NCBI GenBank assembly: GCA_020049495.1
Contig: JAIFKU010000035.1
Coordinates: forward strand, 1 to 64,000
DNA length: 64,000 nt
Origin: Accumulibacter sp.
Lineage (GTDB): Bacteria; Pseudomonadota; Gammaproteobacteria; Burkholderiales; Rhodocyclaceae
Direction: 5' to 3'
The stretch's first letter is position 1; the number at the start of each line of letters is the position of its first letter. Shown here in pieces: positions 27,214-38,067 of the stretch. The notes beneath the pieces were generated by a model, which saw only the letters and a program-made list of their open reading frames with translations, was not told the origin of the DNA and did not search any database. A program made the translations under genes and the position numbers.

Positions 27214-28494
27214 TCAACACTCGAAAACGACGCGGCCGCCGACCAGAGTCAGGTGTACGCGACCGGCCATTTCGTAGCCCATGAACGGCGTATTCTTGCC
27301 CTGGCTGCGCAGCGCTGCAGGCGTGACGCGCCACGGCTCGACCGGATCGAAGATACAGAGGTCGGCCGGGCTGCCCACACTGAGCGAACCACTGTCGATG
27401 CCCAGGATGGCGGCCGGGTCGCAAGTAATCCGGGCCAGAGCCGTGAGCAGGGGCAATTTTTCCTGCTCGGCCCATTTCAGGGTCAGCGGCAGCAGCAGTT
27501 CGAGACCGGTGGCGCCGGGCAGTGCTTCGGCAAAGGGCAACTGCTTGCCATCTTCATCAACCGGCGTGTGATCCGAACAGAGCACGGCCAGTCCTTCTGC
27601 GGCGGCTGCGCGCAACGCGTCGCGATCGCTGCCCGAGCGCAGCGGCGGATCAAAGCGGGCATGGCTATCGAAATAGCCGATATCCACGTCCGAAAGATGC
27701 AGGTGGTGAATGTCGATATCGCAACTGACCTTGAGCCCGTTGAGTTTTGCCGCGCGCACCAGTGCCACGCCGGCGGCTGAAGACAGGCGCGCCAGATGCA
27801 GACGGACTCCCGTGGCCCGCGCCAGATGCAGCGCCGTGGAAATGGCCACCGTTTCGGCACACACCGGGATGCCGGCGAGACCGAGCCGGGAAGCCACTTC
27901 GCCATCGTGGGCGACGCCATCACGCGCCAGGTAGTGATCCTGCGGCTGAAGCCGGATCGCGTAATCAAAAGTCGCGGCGTATTGCATGGCCCGCAGCAGT
28001 ACCTGCGTGTCGAAGATCGGATGCTGTGCCTGCGAGAAGGCAATGCAGCCGGCCTTTGACAGGCTGGTCATTTCCGCCAGTTTTTCGCCGGCCAGTTGCT
28101 GGGTCAGGGCACCAATCGGGAAGACGCGCGCCAGACCGAGGGCTTCACTGCGCCGGATCAGGCGCTCGACCAGGCCCGGCTCGTCGAGCGGCGGCTTGGT
28201 GTCGGGCGGACAGGCCACAGCGGTGACACCGCCGGCAATGGCCGCGGCAAGTTCGGTTTCGAGGCTACCCAGACGCGTCGACAGATCGACCAGCCCCGGG
28301 CAGACAATCCGCCCGCTGGCGTCGATGGTGCGCATGGCGCTAAAGCTTTCGGGCGCCTTGCCGATGGCCGCGATGCGACCGTTTACGATGAATAAATCGG
28401 CGCTTGAGTCAAGGCCGTTTTTCGGGTCGATCAGGCGCCCGTTCCTGATGTGGATGTCAGTGCTGGACACTTCGCTGTTCAATTCGTCGCGCAT
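27214..28494 (-). CDS. Dihydroorotase-like protein, probably non-catalytic (PyrX/PyrC')
   Basis: 426 residues of the amidohydrolase (type I dihydroorotase) fold, right after pyrB. Family features remain (IHIRNGRLIDPKNG at the start; LCSDHTPVDEDGKQLPFAEA; GSPADLCIFDP), but the metal-binding DxHxH of true dihydroorotases reads CPGLVDLSTRLGSLETE: both His are gone and a few residues are deleted. The later metal His in the barrel (usually HAED) reads RLQPQDH. Such inactive PyrC' proteins pair with PyrB to form the aspartate transcarbamoylase dodecamer in pseudomonads and many betaproteobacteria. An active dihydroorotase should be encoded elsewhere. Confidence 0.9.
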   Translation of the reverse strand: MRDELNSEVSSTDIHIRNGRLIDPKNGLDSSADLFIVNGRIAAIGKAPESFSAMRTIDASGRIVCPGLVDLSTRLGSLETELAAAIAGGVTAVACPPDTKPPLDEPGLVERLIRRSEALGLARVFPIGALTQQLAGEKLAEMTSLSKAGCIAFSQAQHPIFDTQVLLRAMQYAATFDYAIRLQPQDHYLARDGVAHDGEVASRLGLAGIPVCAETVAISTALHLARATGVRLHLARLSSAAGVALVRAAKLNGLKVSCDIDIHHLHLSDVDIGYFDSHARFDPPLRSGSDRDALRAAAAEGLAVLCSDHTPVDEDGKQLPFAEALPGATGLELLLPLTLKWAEQEKLPLLTALARITCDPAAILGIDSGSLSVGSPADLCIFDPVEPWRVTPAALRSQGKNTPFMGYEMAGRVHLTLVGGRVVFEC

Positions 28495-28497
28495 CGC

Positions 28498-29457
28498 TCA
28501 GTTCCCCGCCAGAATGCTCATGACCGCCATCCGTACCGCGATGCCGAAAGTGACCTGCGGCAGGATCACCGCCTGCGGCCCGTCGGCGACCTCGGAATCA
28601 ATTTCGACACCGCGATTCATCGGTCCAGGATGCATCACGATGGCATCGGGTTTGGCCAGTGCCAGGGTTTTCGGCGTCAATCCATAGCCTTTGAAGTATT
28701 CGCGCGCCGAGGGCAGCAAAGCCCCGTTCATGCGCTCGTTTTGCAGGCGCAGCATGATCACCACGTCACAATCCCTGAGCCCCTCCTGCAGGTCGTTGCA
28801 GACACGTACGCCCATTTTCTCGATGGCCGTCGGCAGCAGGGTCTGCGGGCCGACCGCACGGACCTGGCCGACGCCGAGCGCATTGAGTGCATGAATATCC
28901 GAGCGTGCCACGCGGGAATGGAGAATGTCGCCGACAATGGCCACGGTCAGATTGGAAAAATCCTTCTTGTAGTGGCGGATGGTATACATGTCGAGCAGGC
29001 CCTGCGTCGGGTGCGCGTGCCGTCCGTCGCCGGCATTGACCACGTGCACATCGGAGCGACCGGTACGGTGCAGGTGATCGACGATCAGGTAGGGAGCTCC
29101 GGATGACGAGTGGCGAACGACGAACATGTCGGCGTGCATGGCGACGAGATTGTCGACGGTGTCGAGCAGGGTCTCGCCCTTGGCCGTCGAGGAACGCGCC
29201 ACGTCCAGATTGATGACGTCGGCCGACAGCCGCTTGGCGGCAATTTCAAAGGTAGTGCGGGTACGTGTCGAGTTCTCGAAGAAGAGGTTGAAAACGCTCT
29301 TGCCGCGCAGTACCGGCACCTTTTTGACGTCGCGGTCGGAAACTTCGAGAAAACTCGAGGCGATGTCGAGGATACGCGTCAGCGCTTCGCGGGGCAGGCC
29401 CTCGGTCGAAAGCAGGTGGATCAGTTCGCCATTGGCATTGAGTTGAGGATTACGCAT
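28498..29457 (-). CDS. pyrB: Aspartate carbamoyltransferase catalytic subunit
   Basis: 319 residues with the carbamoyl-phosphate motif [19 protein letters not shown] and [24 protein letters not shown]. First committed step of pyrimidine synthesis. The ATG at 29457 overlaps the pyrR stop by 8 bases (ATGCGTAA). A longer in-frame extension upstream is not family-like and is the shadow of pyrR. No pyrI regulatory subunit follows; instead the non-catalytic dihydroorotase does. Confidence 0.95.
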   Translation of the reverse strand: MRNPQLNANGELIHLLSTEGLPREALTRILDIASSFLEVSDRDVKKVPVLRGKSVFNLFFENSTRTRTTFEIAAKRLSADVINLDVARSSTAKGETLLDTVDNLVAMHADMFVVRHSSSGAPYLIVDHLHRTGRSDVHVVNAGDGRHAHPTQGLLDMYTIRHYKKDFSNLTVAIVGDILHSRVARSDIHALNALGVGQVRAVGPQTLLPTAIEKMGVRVCNDLQEGLRDCDVVIMLRLQNERMNGALLPSAREYFKGYGLTPKTLALAKPDAIVMHPGPMNRGVEIDSEVADGPQAVILPQVTFGIAVRMAVMSILAGN

Positions 29458-29956
29458 GCTGGCTGCACCTCCACTGCAGGTGTCCCGTGTCGCTGGTCTC
29501 GAGCACCAGTTCTTCGCTGTCGCCGAGGCCCGGCCGCCAGGGGCAGAACTCGGCATAGATCGGCAGCTCGCGTCCGCCACGGTCGGCAAGCACGGCGAGT
29601 CTGATGCTCGCCGGACGGCCGTAATCGAACAGTTCGTTGATGGCCGCCCGTGTGGTGCGACCGGTGTAGAGCACGTCATCGACGAGAATCAGCGAGCGGC
29701 CTTCCACGTCGAACGGAATCGAAGTGGGCTTGATCTGCGGATGCAGGCCCTTCTCGCCGAAATCATCGCGGTAGAAGGAAACGTCAATCAGACCGACTTC
29801 GCCCGGCAGTTCGAGCAATTCGCTGAGCCGGCGGGCAACCCAGGCACCTCCGCTGTGGATACCGACGAGCAGGGTGTTTGCTTGCAGTTGTGGCCGGATA
29901 AGATTGGCCAGTGTGACGCATTGCGCCTCGGCGTCAGGCAGTTCAGTGAGTGGCAT
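29450..29956 (-). CDS. pyrR: PyrR: pyrimidine regulatory protein / uracil phosphoribosyltransferase
   Basis: 168 residues with the PRPP loop [18 protein letters not shown] and ALFDYGRP-like [21 protein letters not shown]. In Gram-positive bacteria PyrR is an RNA-binding attenuator; in proteobacteria its regulatory role is less clear and it may act mainly as a phosphoribosyltransferase. I start at [10 protein letters not shown] (29956), overlapping the end of ruvX by 14 bases. Confidence 0.93.
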   Translation of the reverse strand: MPLTELPDAEAQCVTLANLIRPQLQANTLLVGIHSGGAWVARRLSELLELPGEVGLIDVSFYRDDFGEKGLHPQIKPTSIPFDVEGRSLILVDDVLYTGRTTRAAINELFDYGRPASIRLAVLADRGGRELPIYAEFCPWRPGLGDSEELVLETSDTGHLQWRCSQHA

Positions 29957-30416
29957 GGGTATTGTGGTCCGTGGAGTTTTGAGAAGAGCGTTCAAAATAG
30001 CACTGCAGAATGATCTGGGCGGCCAGCGCATCGATATGTTCTCTGGCGCTTTGCGCATTATGGCCGCAATCGCGAAGCCTTTCTTCAGCTTCGACCGAAC
30101 TCAAGCGTTCTTCGGCATAATCGACGGCCAGGCCGAAGCGTCCGCGCAACTGGTTGGCAAAACGCGTGCAGCGCGCGGTCATGGCGTGAGCCGAGCCGTC
30201 GAGGGCCACGGGCAGACCGACAACCAGACTGCCGGGTTGCCATTCCCTGATCAGCGCCGCTATGGCTGCAAAGCGTCCGGCGTTGGCTTCGCAGTGGATT
30301 GTGGTCAAGGGGTGCGCCTGGCCAAGCGTCCACTCGCCAACAGCGACGCCTATCCTTTTTTCGCCGAAATCAAAGGCCAGTACCGTGCCGCGGTGATGAC
30401 GGGCAGGTTCAGGCAT
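29943..30416 (-). CDS. ruvX: Putative Holliday junction resolvase RuvX/YqgF
   Basis: 157 residues, RNase H-like fold: [17 protein letters not shown] holds the first catalytic Asp, [14 protein letters not shown] the middle strand, and [16 protein letters not shown] the acidic pair. The family matures 16S rRNA 5' ends and can act on Holliday junctions. The start [10 protein letters not shown] at 30416 overlaps the yqgE stop (ATGCCTGA). Confidence 0.92.
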   Translation of the reverse strand: MPEPARHHRGTVLAFDFGEKRIGVAVGEWTLGQAHPLTTIHCEANAGRFAAIAALIREWQPGSLVVGLPVALDGSAHAMTARCTRFANQLRGRFGLAVDYAEERLSSVEAEERLRDCGHNAQSAREHIDALAAQIILQCYFERSSQNSTDHNTHATH

Positions 30417-30969
30417 GCCCGGCGTTTCCGGCAAGATTGGCAAAATCGATACCGAGGATTTCCATTGCCGAAAGGAGCCTTTCTTCGAAGGGGAGGTCAA
30501 ACAGGATACGCGGGTCGGCCGGCACAGTCAGCCAGGCATTCTGGGCCAGTTCATGTTCGAGCTGGCCGGCACTCCAGCCGGAATAGCCGAGGGTGACCAT
30601 CATTTCGCGCGGCAACCCGGCGCGGGCAACGGACTGCAGGACATCGCGCGAACTGGTGAGGCCAACCTCCCGATTGACCGCCAGCGTCGATTGCCATGCA
30701 CCGATGGGGCGATGCAGAACAAAGCCGCGGTCGGTTTGTACCGGACCGCCGAAAAAGACCGGCAGATGCGCCAGATTGGCGGACTCTCCGGAGTCAAACG
30801 GCACGTCGATTTTTTCGAAGAGAGTGGCCAGATTCATGTCGATCGGACGGTTTACAATGATGCCAAGCGTGCCCTGATCGTTGTGTTCGGCAATATAGAT
30901 CAGGGATTTTGAAAAAAAAGGATCCTCCATCGCCGGCATGGCAATGAGAAAATGATCGGTCAGGTTCAT
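30409..30969 (-). CDS. YqgE/AlgH family protein (DUF179)
   Basis: 186 residues with [34 protein letters not shown] and [15 protein letters not shown], all diagnostic for YqgE. First gene of yqgE-ruvX-pyrR-pyrB-pyrC'. The role is not established. An alternative ATG three codons upstream (30978) exists; the MNL start matches E. coli YqgE. Confidence 0.93.
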   Translation of the reverse strand: MNLTDHFLIAMPAMEDPFFSKSLIYIAEHNDQGTLGIIVNRPIDMNLATLFEKIDVPFDSGESANLAHLPVFFGGPVQTDRGFVLHRPIGAWQSTLAVNREVGLTSSRDVLQSVARAGLPREMMVTLGYSGWSAGQLEHELAQNAWLTVPADPRILFDLPFEERLLSAMEILGIDFANLAGNAGHA

Positions 30970-31022
30970 GCGGTGCATGCCTGCATTTTAATCTCTGGCA
31001 GCGCCCGATACAAAGGTAATCA

Positions 31023-32465
31023 ATGCTTGATTCGGTTCTTGTCTGGTTCAGACGCGACCTGCGCGACTACGATCACGCAGCGCTTGCCGAGGCCTCGCGG
31101 CGTGCGTGGCAGGTATTCTGCACCTTTGTCTTTGATCGCGAGATTCTTGACGCCTTGCCGAACCGAAGCGACCGGCGCGTCGAGTTCATACGCGAGTCGC
31201 TGGTCGAACTCGATGCGGCCTTGCGCCGGCGGGGCGGTGGCCTGATTGTCCGTCACGCCTGGGCGAGCAACGAGATTCCGCGACTGGCCAGCGAACTCGG
31301 GGTAGCGGCGGTGTTCGTCAATCGCGATTACGAGCCCCGGGCCAAGGCGCGTGACGCAGCGGTTGAAGCCGCATTGGGCAGGCTCGGAATCAGTTTTGAG
31401 TCATTCAAGGATCAGGCAGTTTTTGAAGGGCCCGAGGTGCTGACGCAGGCTGCTCGCCCCTATACCGTGTTTACTCCCTACAAGAAGGCCTGGCTGAAGC
31501 GCCTGACCGACGACGATCTGGCCCCGCACACCACCCGTGCAGGCGGCCAACTGGTCGCAGCGTCTGGTAATACGGACGTGCCGTCGCTGGCAGAAATCGG
31601 TTTCGCGCCTGCCGGTTTGCCTGCAACAGGCCTTGTTCCGGGAATGTCCGGCGCCCGCCAGCGACTTGATGAGTTTCGTGCGCGCATCGCAGCCTACAAG
31701 GCACAGCGCGATTTTCCTGCGCTGAAGGGCACATCCGGCCTGTCGGTTCATCTGCGTTTCGGCACCGTTTCCATTCGCGAACTGGTTTCCGCGGCGTTGA
31801 CCGACGGCGCAAGGCAGGGCCGGGAAGGTGCTGAAAGCTGGCTTTCCGAGCTGATCTGGCGCGATTTCTACTTCATGATTCTCGATCACTTCCCGCATGT
31901 CGTCGAGCGTTCCTTCCGACCGCACTACGAGGCGCTTGTCTGGGAGCAGGGAAGCCATGCGGACACCCTGTTTGGCGCGTGGTGCGCGGCAAAAACGGGT
32001 TATCCACTGGTTGATGCGGCGATGCGGCAGTTGAACGGCACAGGGTTCATGCACAACCGTTTGCGCATGGTCGTGGCCTCGTTTCTGAGCAAGGACCTGG
32101 GTATCGACTGGCGGCGCGGCGAAGCCTACTTCGCCGCGCAACTCATCGATTACGATCTGTCCGCCAATAACGGTGGCTGGCAGTGGGCGGCGTCAACCGG
32201 CTGTGATGCCCAGCCCTACTTCCGTATCTTCAATCCGCTAAGGCAGTCGGAGCGCTTTGATCCGGGCGGCTGTTTCATCCGCCAGTATCTGCCCGAGTTG
32301 GCCGCCGTACCGGACCGGTTCATCCACGCACCATGGCGCATGAATGCCGCCGAGCAGTCCGCCTGCGGGGTGATTGTCGGCCGGGATACACCGCAGCCTG
32401 TTGTCGAGCACGACACGGCCAGACAGAGGACGCTGGAGCGCTACGCGGCGGTGGCGGGTCGCTGA
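31023..32465 (+). CDS. phrB: Deoxyribodipyrimidine photolyase
   Basis: 480 residues. N-terminal antenna-binding Rossmann domain (SVLVWFRRDLRDYDHAAL) and C-terminal FAD domain with WLSELIWRDFYFMIL, TGYPLVDAAMRQLNGTGFMHN and NNGGWQWAASTGCDAQPYF. The Trp-rich, Asn-containing core matches class I CPD photolyases of proteobacteria; it repairs UV dimers using light. Its last 25 bases overlap the end of the convergent chpA gene. Divergent from yqgE (53 bases apart). Confidence 0.93.
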   Translation: MLDSVLVWFRRDLRDYDHAALAEASRRAWQVFCTFVFDREILDALPNRSDRRVEFIRESLVELDAALRRRGGGLIVRHAWASNEIPRLASELGVAAVFVNRDYEPRAKARDAAVEAALGRLGISFESFKDQAVFEGPEVLTQAARPYTVFTPYKKAWLKRLTDDDLAPHTTRAGGQLVAASGNTDVPSLAEIGFAPAGLPATGLVPGMSGARQRLDEFRARIAAYKAQRDFPALKGTSGLSVHLRFGTVSIRELVSAALTDGARQGREGAESWLSELIWRDFYFMILDHFPHVVERSFRPHYEALVWEQGSHADTLFGAWCAAKTGYPLVDAAMRQLNGTGFMHNRLRMVVASFLSKDLGIDWRRGEAYFAAQLIDYDLSANNGGWQWAASTGCDAQPYFRIFNPLRQSERFDPGGCFIRQYLPELAAVPDRFIHAPWRMNAAEQSACGVIVGRDTPQPVVEHDTARQRTLERYAAVAGR

Positions 32466-35400
32466 CGGTTGACGTAATCAGCCACCAGCTGCAGCAGTTC
32501 GTCTTCCTGATACGGCTTGCCAAGGTAGTGGTTGACGCCGATCTCGAAGGCATAAACACGGTGCTTGTCGGCCGTGCGCGAGGTGATCATGATGATCGGG
32601 ATGTCTTTCAGACGGGCGTCGGCACGGATGTTCCGCGTCAGGTCAAAGCCGTCCAGACGCGGCATTTCGATATCGACCAGCATGACGTCAGGAACCACGT
32701 CAATCAGGATTTCCAGGGCATCGACGCCATCCTTGGCGGTAATCACCTGGTAGCCTTCGCGAGCGAGCAGCCGACCGGTGATCTTGCGCACGGTCAGCGA
32801 ATCGTCGACCACCATGACCGTCGGCAGTCTGGCCGTAGCCGCCTCTTCTGCCGAGAGCACCGGCGCACTCGGTACCGGCGAAGCAAACTCGGCAACAGGA
32901 GCCCGGCTGCTCAGCGCCACCGGGTTGAGAATCAGCACGACCTGGCCATCGCCAAGCACGGTCGCCCCGTCGACCCCGATGACACGGGCCAGTTGGGGAC
33001 CGATGTTCTTGACGACGATTTCCCTGTTGCCCATCAGTTCATCGACCTGGACAGCAATCCGCCGGACACCGCTGCGCAGCAGCAGGACCCAGTACTGGCG
33101 GCGCTGTTCCGGCAGGGCTTGCGTGTCACCGAGCAGATGCTGCAGGTAACTGAAGGGATAATGCTGCCCCATCCACTCGGCCGCTCCGGCATCGCGAATG
33201 CGCGTCAGACCCTCTTCCTTGAGATCGAGCACCTGCTCGATCATGACTGAAGGAATCGCGTAGCGTTTGTTGCCGGCACGCGCCAGCAGTGCCTTGGTCA
33301 CCGCCAGCGTCAGCGGTATATAAAGGCGGAATTGCGTACCCTGGCCGGGAACTGAGGATATTTCAATGCGCCCGCCGATGCTGCTGACTTCCGTCTTGAC
33401 CACATCCATGCCGACGCCACGGCCGGAGATCTGCGAAACTTCGGACGCCGTAGAAAAACCGGCGGCAAAAATCATCTCGCCGAGGCGCTCCGTATCGGCC
33501 TCTTCATCCGCACCGAGCAGACCGGAGGCAATGGCGCGCGCACGGATGCGTTCATAATCGAGTCCGGCACCATCGTCAGCAAGGCTCAGGATGATTTCGT
33601 TGCCTTCCTGTTTGACGGCCAGCGAAATCTCGCCGTGTTCCGGCTTGCCCAGCGCCAGACGGACCTCGCGCTCCTCCAGGCCGTGCGCGATGGCATTGCG
33701 CAGCATGTGCTCCAGCGGCGCGCCCATCTTGTCCAGCACGCTGCGGTCGAGTTCGACCTGTCGGCCTATGATTTCAAGGTTGGCGCGCTTGTCGAGATCC
33801 TTGGAGGTCTGCCGGACGATGCGATACAGGCGGTCGGCCAGGCTGCCGAAAGGAACCATGCGCACCGCCATCAGTTCCTGCTGCACTTCGCGATTCAGGC
33901 GAGCCTGGGCGAGGATTGCCGCGTTTGCATCGTCAAGGTTCTTGAGCAGGTGCTGCTGCACCGTGCCGACGTCGTTGACCGACTCAGCCATCATCCGGGT
34001 CAGTTCCTGGAAGCGGGTGAAGCGGTCGAATTCCAGCGGGTCGAATCCAGCATGCTGGATGTCGGCCTGCGCGGTGCGTGACTGCATTTGCGATTCGGCC
34101 TGAATTTCAATTTCACGCAACTGGCGGCGCAGACGAATCACGTTTTCTGTCAGATCAAGCAAGGATTCCTTCAGGCTGCGCATTTCGCCCTCGATCCGTG
34201 CCCGGGCAATCGACAATTCGCCGGCTTCGTTAACCAGTCGATCGATAAGGTCGGCGCGCACACGCAGGGTGGCGCGCTGTGCCGTGGCATCAACCTCGGC
34301 CTCGGCAACAGCGGTACGCAAGCGATCGGCACGGCGTTCGGTGCCGATGGCGACCGCTTGTTTAACCGGAGCTTCGGTTTCGGCAACCGCGATCACCGCG
34401 GGTACCGCTTCGACGGGTTCTACTGTGGCTGCGGGAGGTGCTTCCAGCGTCTCGCCGCGCTGTAGGCGTTCTACGATGTGCAGAACGTCATCAAAGTTGT
34501 TGGCGATTTCGTCAATGACTTCAGGCGGAGCATTGCCATAGCGATTGGCTTCTTCAACGCGTGTCTCGATGGCGTGCGTAATTTCACCCAGATTCATCGC
34601 CCCGGCCATACGCGCACTGCCCTTCAGGGTGTGCAACAGCCGCGTCAGGGTACGCACCGCGTCCGCATTGTCCGGTGCGCTGCGCCAGATGCGCAACTGG
34701 GCAGCAATGTCCTGGTCAAGATCAAGCGCTTCTTCGATGAAGATGGGCAGCAACTGTTCATCAATCTCGTCCTGCAATTGCGGGAGCTTCGCAACAACAG
34801 GCACGGGTTGAGGGAATTCGATGCTGACGGCTTCGGGCGGCGCCGGTTCTTCAGCCCCCCCTGCCCGCTCCGGCGCAGCTTCGTCGCCCACAGACGGCGC
34901 CGGCTGAGCCACCAGGCTTACCGGATAGAGTGCGTCGAGAGCATCGATCAGGCCGGAAGGAATATCGAGGTTCCTGCACTCGGCAAGGGCCGACAGCATC
35001 AGCTCGATTTCGCCAATCGCCTGCCTGATTATGCCAACAGCTTCAAGGCTGCCAGGCTGCGCCGAGAGGTCACGACGCTGCAGAGCGTGTTCCAGCGCCA
35101 ACCCCAACCGATTGACCGGAGCAATGCCGACGGTTGCGGAAATACCGGCGAGCGTATGCGCCGCCCGGTACATGTCGTGCGGTGTAAGGCTTAGTTCATC
35201 GCCTTCAAGGACGGGGAATTCGTGCTGAAGAGTGGCCAGGTGGACACGGGCTTCCTCGGAGAATATCTCATAAAGCGCCGGTGAAAGAGCGGGTTGAACC
35301 GGTGCCTCGGGAACGGGGGAAAGCGGCGCCTCGTCCGGAACAGCCACGAGCTCTGGCCTCTCGTCCGCCACCGGCAGTTGTGATTCGGTGTCGAAATCGG

Positions 35401-38065
35401 CATCCGGAATAACTGCCGTGTCGAGATCAATGGTGAAATCGCCATCATCAGTTTTGGCTGGCGGCGCCGGCGGGAATCCCAGCGTGATGATCTCTGCGCT
35501 GTGCAGCGGGGGCTCAGGAGGCGGGGCAGCCTCAAAGGGAACAACGTTCGAGAGCAGATCTTCCGCCTCGGCCTCGGGTTCAAGGTCGGGGCCTGACGTT
35601 GCGGGTACGGGAGCCGGCCCTGCTGCGCCCGGCTCGTCTTCGCCGCTGCGCCTAAGGGATTGGGCTAGCGCGACCAGAGCGCCCGGATCAGGGGCCGCTC
35701 CGGAGTGTGTTTCCAGATGTTTGACCCAGGCGGTGAAAACGCTGTGCGCCTGTTCGATCAGATTGAACATGGGCAGGCCGACTTCCAGCTCCTGCCGCAG
35801 CCAGAGGTTAAGTGTCTGCTCCACGGCCCAGGCGGTCTCACCGATGTCCTTGAGGCCAACCATCCGCCCGCTGCCCTTGAGGGTGTGGAAGGACCGCCTG
35901 ATCGTGGTCAGCAATTCAACGTCATGCGCCTGATCTCTCAGCAGCAGCAGGCTGTCATTGATCGTGGCCAGCACTTCGCTGGCTTCTTCAAGGAAGATGC
36001 CCAGCAGTTCGGCGTCGAGTTCTTCGTTGCTGGCCTGTGAAAGCTGGATGGTTTCCGCTGACGGCTTGAGCGATTCCGTCAGTTCCGGCTTGAGGGTGGC
36101 CATGGCCAGGTCAAGCTGTGGCGGGGCATCCTCTCCGGCTTCCAGCGCCGAGAGCATGGCCTTGGTCTGTTCGCCAAGGGCGGAATCGGCAACCAGATCG
36201 GCATCGTTTTTCAGCGCCGTCAGATTTTGCCTGATTTCCTCGCGCAGGCCCGCATCACCCGGCTGTTCCTTGAGCGCATTAAGCAGCGCATGGGTTTCGA
36301 TCTTCTGCTGTTCGACTTCCTGTTCGACCGTCAGGCCGGATTCGTCTTCTTCGGACGCTTCGCTTGCCGGTTCCGGACCGGACTGCATGCGCCGGACAAA
36401 ACTCTCGAAGTCGACGGTGCCGTGTTGCAGCGAATCGATAAAGAAGCCGATCATCGACAGTTGATTGGCAACGCCCTCGAAATCGCTTTCCAGGGGCACA
36501 TATCCGGGATCCGCAAAGCGCTTGATCTCCGCCGCGCATTCGCGCAAGGCCACGGCAGCTCCGTCGTAGCGCATCATGCTCAAGGCCCCGGCCACCTGAC
36601 GCAACGGCGTTTCCAGGCTTTCGAGTTCGGCATGCTTGTCGGCATCGCGGAAGAAGCCATCGAGCACTTGCTCGATCTGTCCGAGATTGCTTTGAATCTC
36701 CTTGGCCACATGTCCGACCAGCAGTTTTTCCTGCGCCAGGCGAGACATCTCGTCAAGCAGGGGGATTTCTGATCCGGGCTGCGGTGGCGTTCCGGCAATG
36801 CAGCCATGAATCCGCGCCACGGTGACGTCGACCTGGTGCGCGAAATCGCTGCCGAGCCGCTGGAAGTTTTCCTGGGCGTTCTGGGTGAGCAGTATCGCCG
36901 TTGCGATTTCCATCGCCAGCGCTTCCGAATGACGGGCACTGTCTTCCGACAACCAGTTGGCCGCCGCTGCAATGGCTTGTGCCAGACGACGGAAATCGGT
37001 ATGGCCAAGCTGTTCGACCAGCGAGGACAGTGTATTGGCATGCTCCCTGAATACGGGGAATGACTGCGCGGTCCCCGCGCAGTACTTGTTCCAGGCTTCC
37101 TCGGTGGCCGTAATGGCTTCGCGCAGCTTGCGGCGAACGGTTTCTTTCGGCGCCGGGGCCGTTGTTTCCGTCGTCGGGATGATGGCTTGCAACTGATAGG
37201 TCTTTTTGACCTGCTGCACTGCAGTGTTGTTGCTGTCCGCATTGGCAACAAAATAGAGCGCATCGCGCATCAACCGCTCGGCAACGTTTCTCGATCCCTC
37301 GAATAGCCGGCGAATCTGCAGGTCGATACGTACGCACAACTGCTTGATATTCGTTTCTTCCGGCAAGGCCCCCTCGGCCAGTGCGGAGAGAAAACCGGTG
37401 GCAATCCACCAGAACGAGCGCGCCGTTGCCGCCTCCTGCGTGGCTTCTATGAGTTTGACCGCCTCCAGCATTTCACTGACGCCGCTGCGATCCCGTGGCG
37501 CGCGTAACCAGGCCAGGAATCCGCGCTGGAAACGGGCGCGCTCCTGGCGCAGGAAGCGCTGGAACTGGCTCTGCGACATCTTGATGACGGGTGATTCGCG
37601 ACGCGGAAGACGTACGCTCAAATCAGGAAAGAAAAGATCGGAGGCTGCGACCTGTGCAACACCACGTGCTTCCTGGACCTCACGGTAGAGCGAAAGGAGC
37701 CGCAGAGGCTGGTTCGGCTGGCCACTGATCAGGTCATCAAGATAGTGCCCGATGGCCGCCAGCGCACGTTGCGCAAGCGCGATGGAGGCTTCGCCGGCGG
37801 GCCGGGCCTGTTGCTCGATCGACTCGAGCATGGCTTCCACAGCCTGGGCAAACTGCATTACGCCGTCCAGGCCGACGATCGTCAGGGCACCCTGAACCTG
37901 GTGCAGGTGCGTGCGACAAAACTTGATCTGCGTCAGGTCGCCGCTGCCGGCGACAACACTGGCCGTGAAGTTATGCAGCGCCTGGTCGGCACGCTCCAGC
38001 GCCAGGTCAATCTCGCTCTTGACCCAGGTCAGCGGGCCGACATCGAATTCGGTCGCGGCATTCAT
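32441..38065 (-). CDS. chpA: ChpA/PilL: type IV pilus chemosensory histidine kinase with receiver
   Basis: 1,874 residues. At least three canonical HPt domains: RRSFHTLKGSGRM (His727), RAAHTLAG (about His968) and LLHTLKGSARM (about His1144); further degenerate HPt-like segments precede them. Then the CheA core (N box LEHMLRNAIAHGLEEREVR, G1 DDGAGLDYERIR, G2 GRGVGMDVVKTEV), a CheW-like domain, and a C-terminal receiver (VMVVDDSLTVRKI; phospho-Asp about 1794 in VMLVDIEMPRLDGF). It is the signalling core that controls twitching and pilus gene expression in the Pil-Chp system. It follows pilI after two bases, with no pilJ receptor gene in between. Pro/Glu-rich linkers separate HPt domains. Confidence 0.92.
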   Translation of the reverse strand: MNAATEFDVGPLTWVKSEIDLALERADQALHNFTASVVAGSGDLTQIKFCRTHLHQVQGALTIVGLDGVMQFAQAVEAMLESIEQQARPAGEASIALAQRALAAIGHYLDDLISGQPNQPLRLLSLYREVQEARGVAQVAASDLFFPDLSVRLPRRESPVIKMSQSQFQRFLRQERARFQRGFLAWLRAPRDRSGVSEMLEAVKLIEATQEAATARSFWWIATGFLSALAEGALPEETNIKQLCVRIDLQIRRLFEGSRNVAERLMRDALYFVANADSNNTAVQQVKKTYQLQAIIPTTETTAPAPKETVRRKLREAITATEEAWNKYCAGTAQSFPVFREHANTLSSLVEQLGHTDFRRLAQAIAAAANWLSEDSARHSEALAMEIATAILLTQNAQENFQRLGSDFAHQVDVTVARIHGCIAGTPPQPGSEIPLLDEMSRLAQEKLLVGHVAKEIQSNLGQIEQVLDGFFRDADKHAELESLETPLRQVAGALSMMRYDGAAVALRECAAEIKRFADPGYVPLESDFEGVANQLSMIGFFIDSLQHGTVDFESFVRRMQSGPEPASEASEEDESGLTVEQEVEQQKIETHALLNALKEQPGDAGLREEIRQNLTALKNDADLVADSALGEQTKAMLSALEAGEDAPPQLDLAMATLKPELTESLKPSAETIQLSQASNEELDAELLGIFLEEASEVLATINDSLLLLRDQAHDVELLTTIRRSFHTLKGSGRMVGLKDIGETAWAVEQTLNLWLRQELEVGLPMFNLIEQAHSVFTAWVKHLETHSGAAPDPGALVALAQSLRRSGEDEPGAAGPAPVPATSGPDLEPEAEAEDLLSNVVPFEAAPPPEPPLHSAEIITLGFPPAPPAKTDDGDFTIDLDTAVIPDADFDTESQLPVADERPELVAVPDEAPLSPVPEAPVQPALSPALYEIFSEEARVHLATLQHEFPVLEGDELSLTPHDMYRAAHTLAGISATVGIAPVNRLGLALEHALQRRDLSAQPGSLEAVGIIRQAIGEIELMLSALAECRNLDIPSGLIDALDALYPVSLVAQPAPSVGDEAAPERAGGAEEPAPPEAVSIEFPQPVPVVAKLPQLQDEIDEQLLPIFIEEALDLDQDIAAQLRIWRSAPDNADAVRTLTRLLHTLKGSARMAGAMNLGEITHAIETRVEEANRYGNAPPEVIDEIANNFDDVLHIVERLQRGETLEAPPAATVEPVEAVPAVIAVAETEAPVKQAVAIGTERRADRLRTAVAEAEVDATAQRATLRVRADLIDRLVNEAGELSIARARIEGEMRSLKESLLDLTENVIRLRRQLREIEIQAESQMQSRTAQADIQHAGFDPLEFDRFTRFQELTRMMAESVNDVGTVQQHLLKNLDDANAAILAQARLNREVQQELMAVRMVPFGSLADRLYRIVRQTSKDLDKRANLEIIGRQVELDRSVLDKMGAPLEHMLRNAIAHGLEEREVRLALGKPEHGEISLAVKQEGNEIILSLADDGAGLDYERIRARAIASGLLGADEEADTERLGEMIFAAGFSTASEVSQISGRGVGMDVVKTEVSSIGGRIEISSVPGQGTQFRLYIPLTLAVTKALLARAGNKRYAIPSVMIEQVLDLKEEGLTRIRDAGAAEWMGQHYPFSYLQHLLGDTQALPEQRRQYWVLLLRSGVRRIAVQVDELMGNREIVVKNIGPQLARVIGVDGATVLGDGQVVLILNPVALSSRAPVAEFASPVPSAPVLSAEEAATARLPTVMVVDDSLTVRKITGRLLAREGYQVITAKDGVDALEILIDVVPDVMLVDIEMPRLDGFDLTRNIRADARLKDIPIIMITSRTADKHRVYAFEIGVNHYLGKPYQEDELLQLVADYVNRQRPATAA

Positions 38066-38067
38066 GT

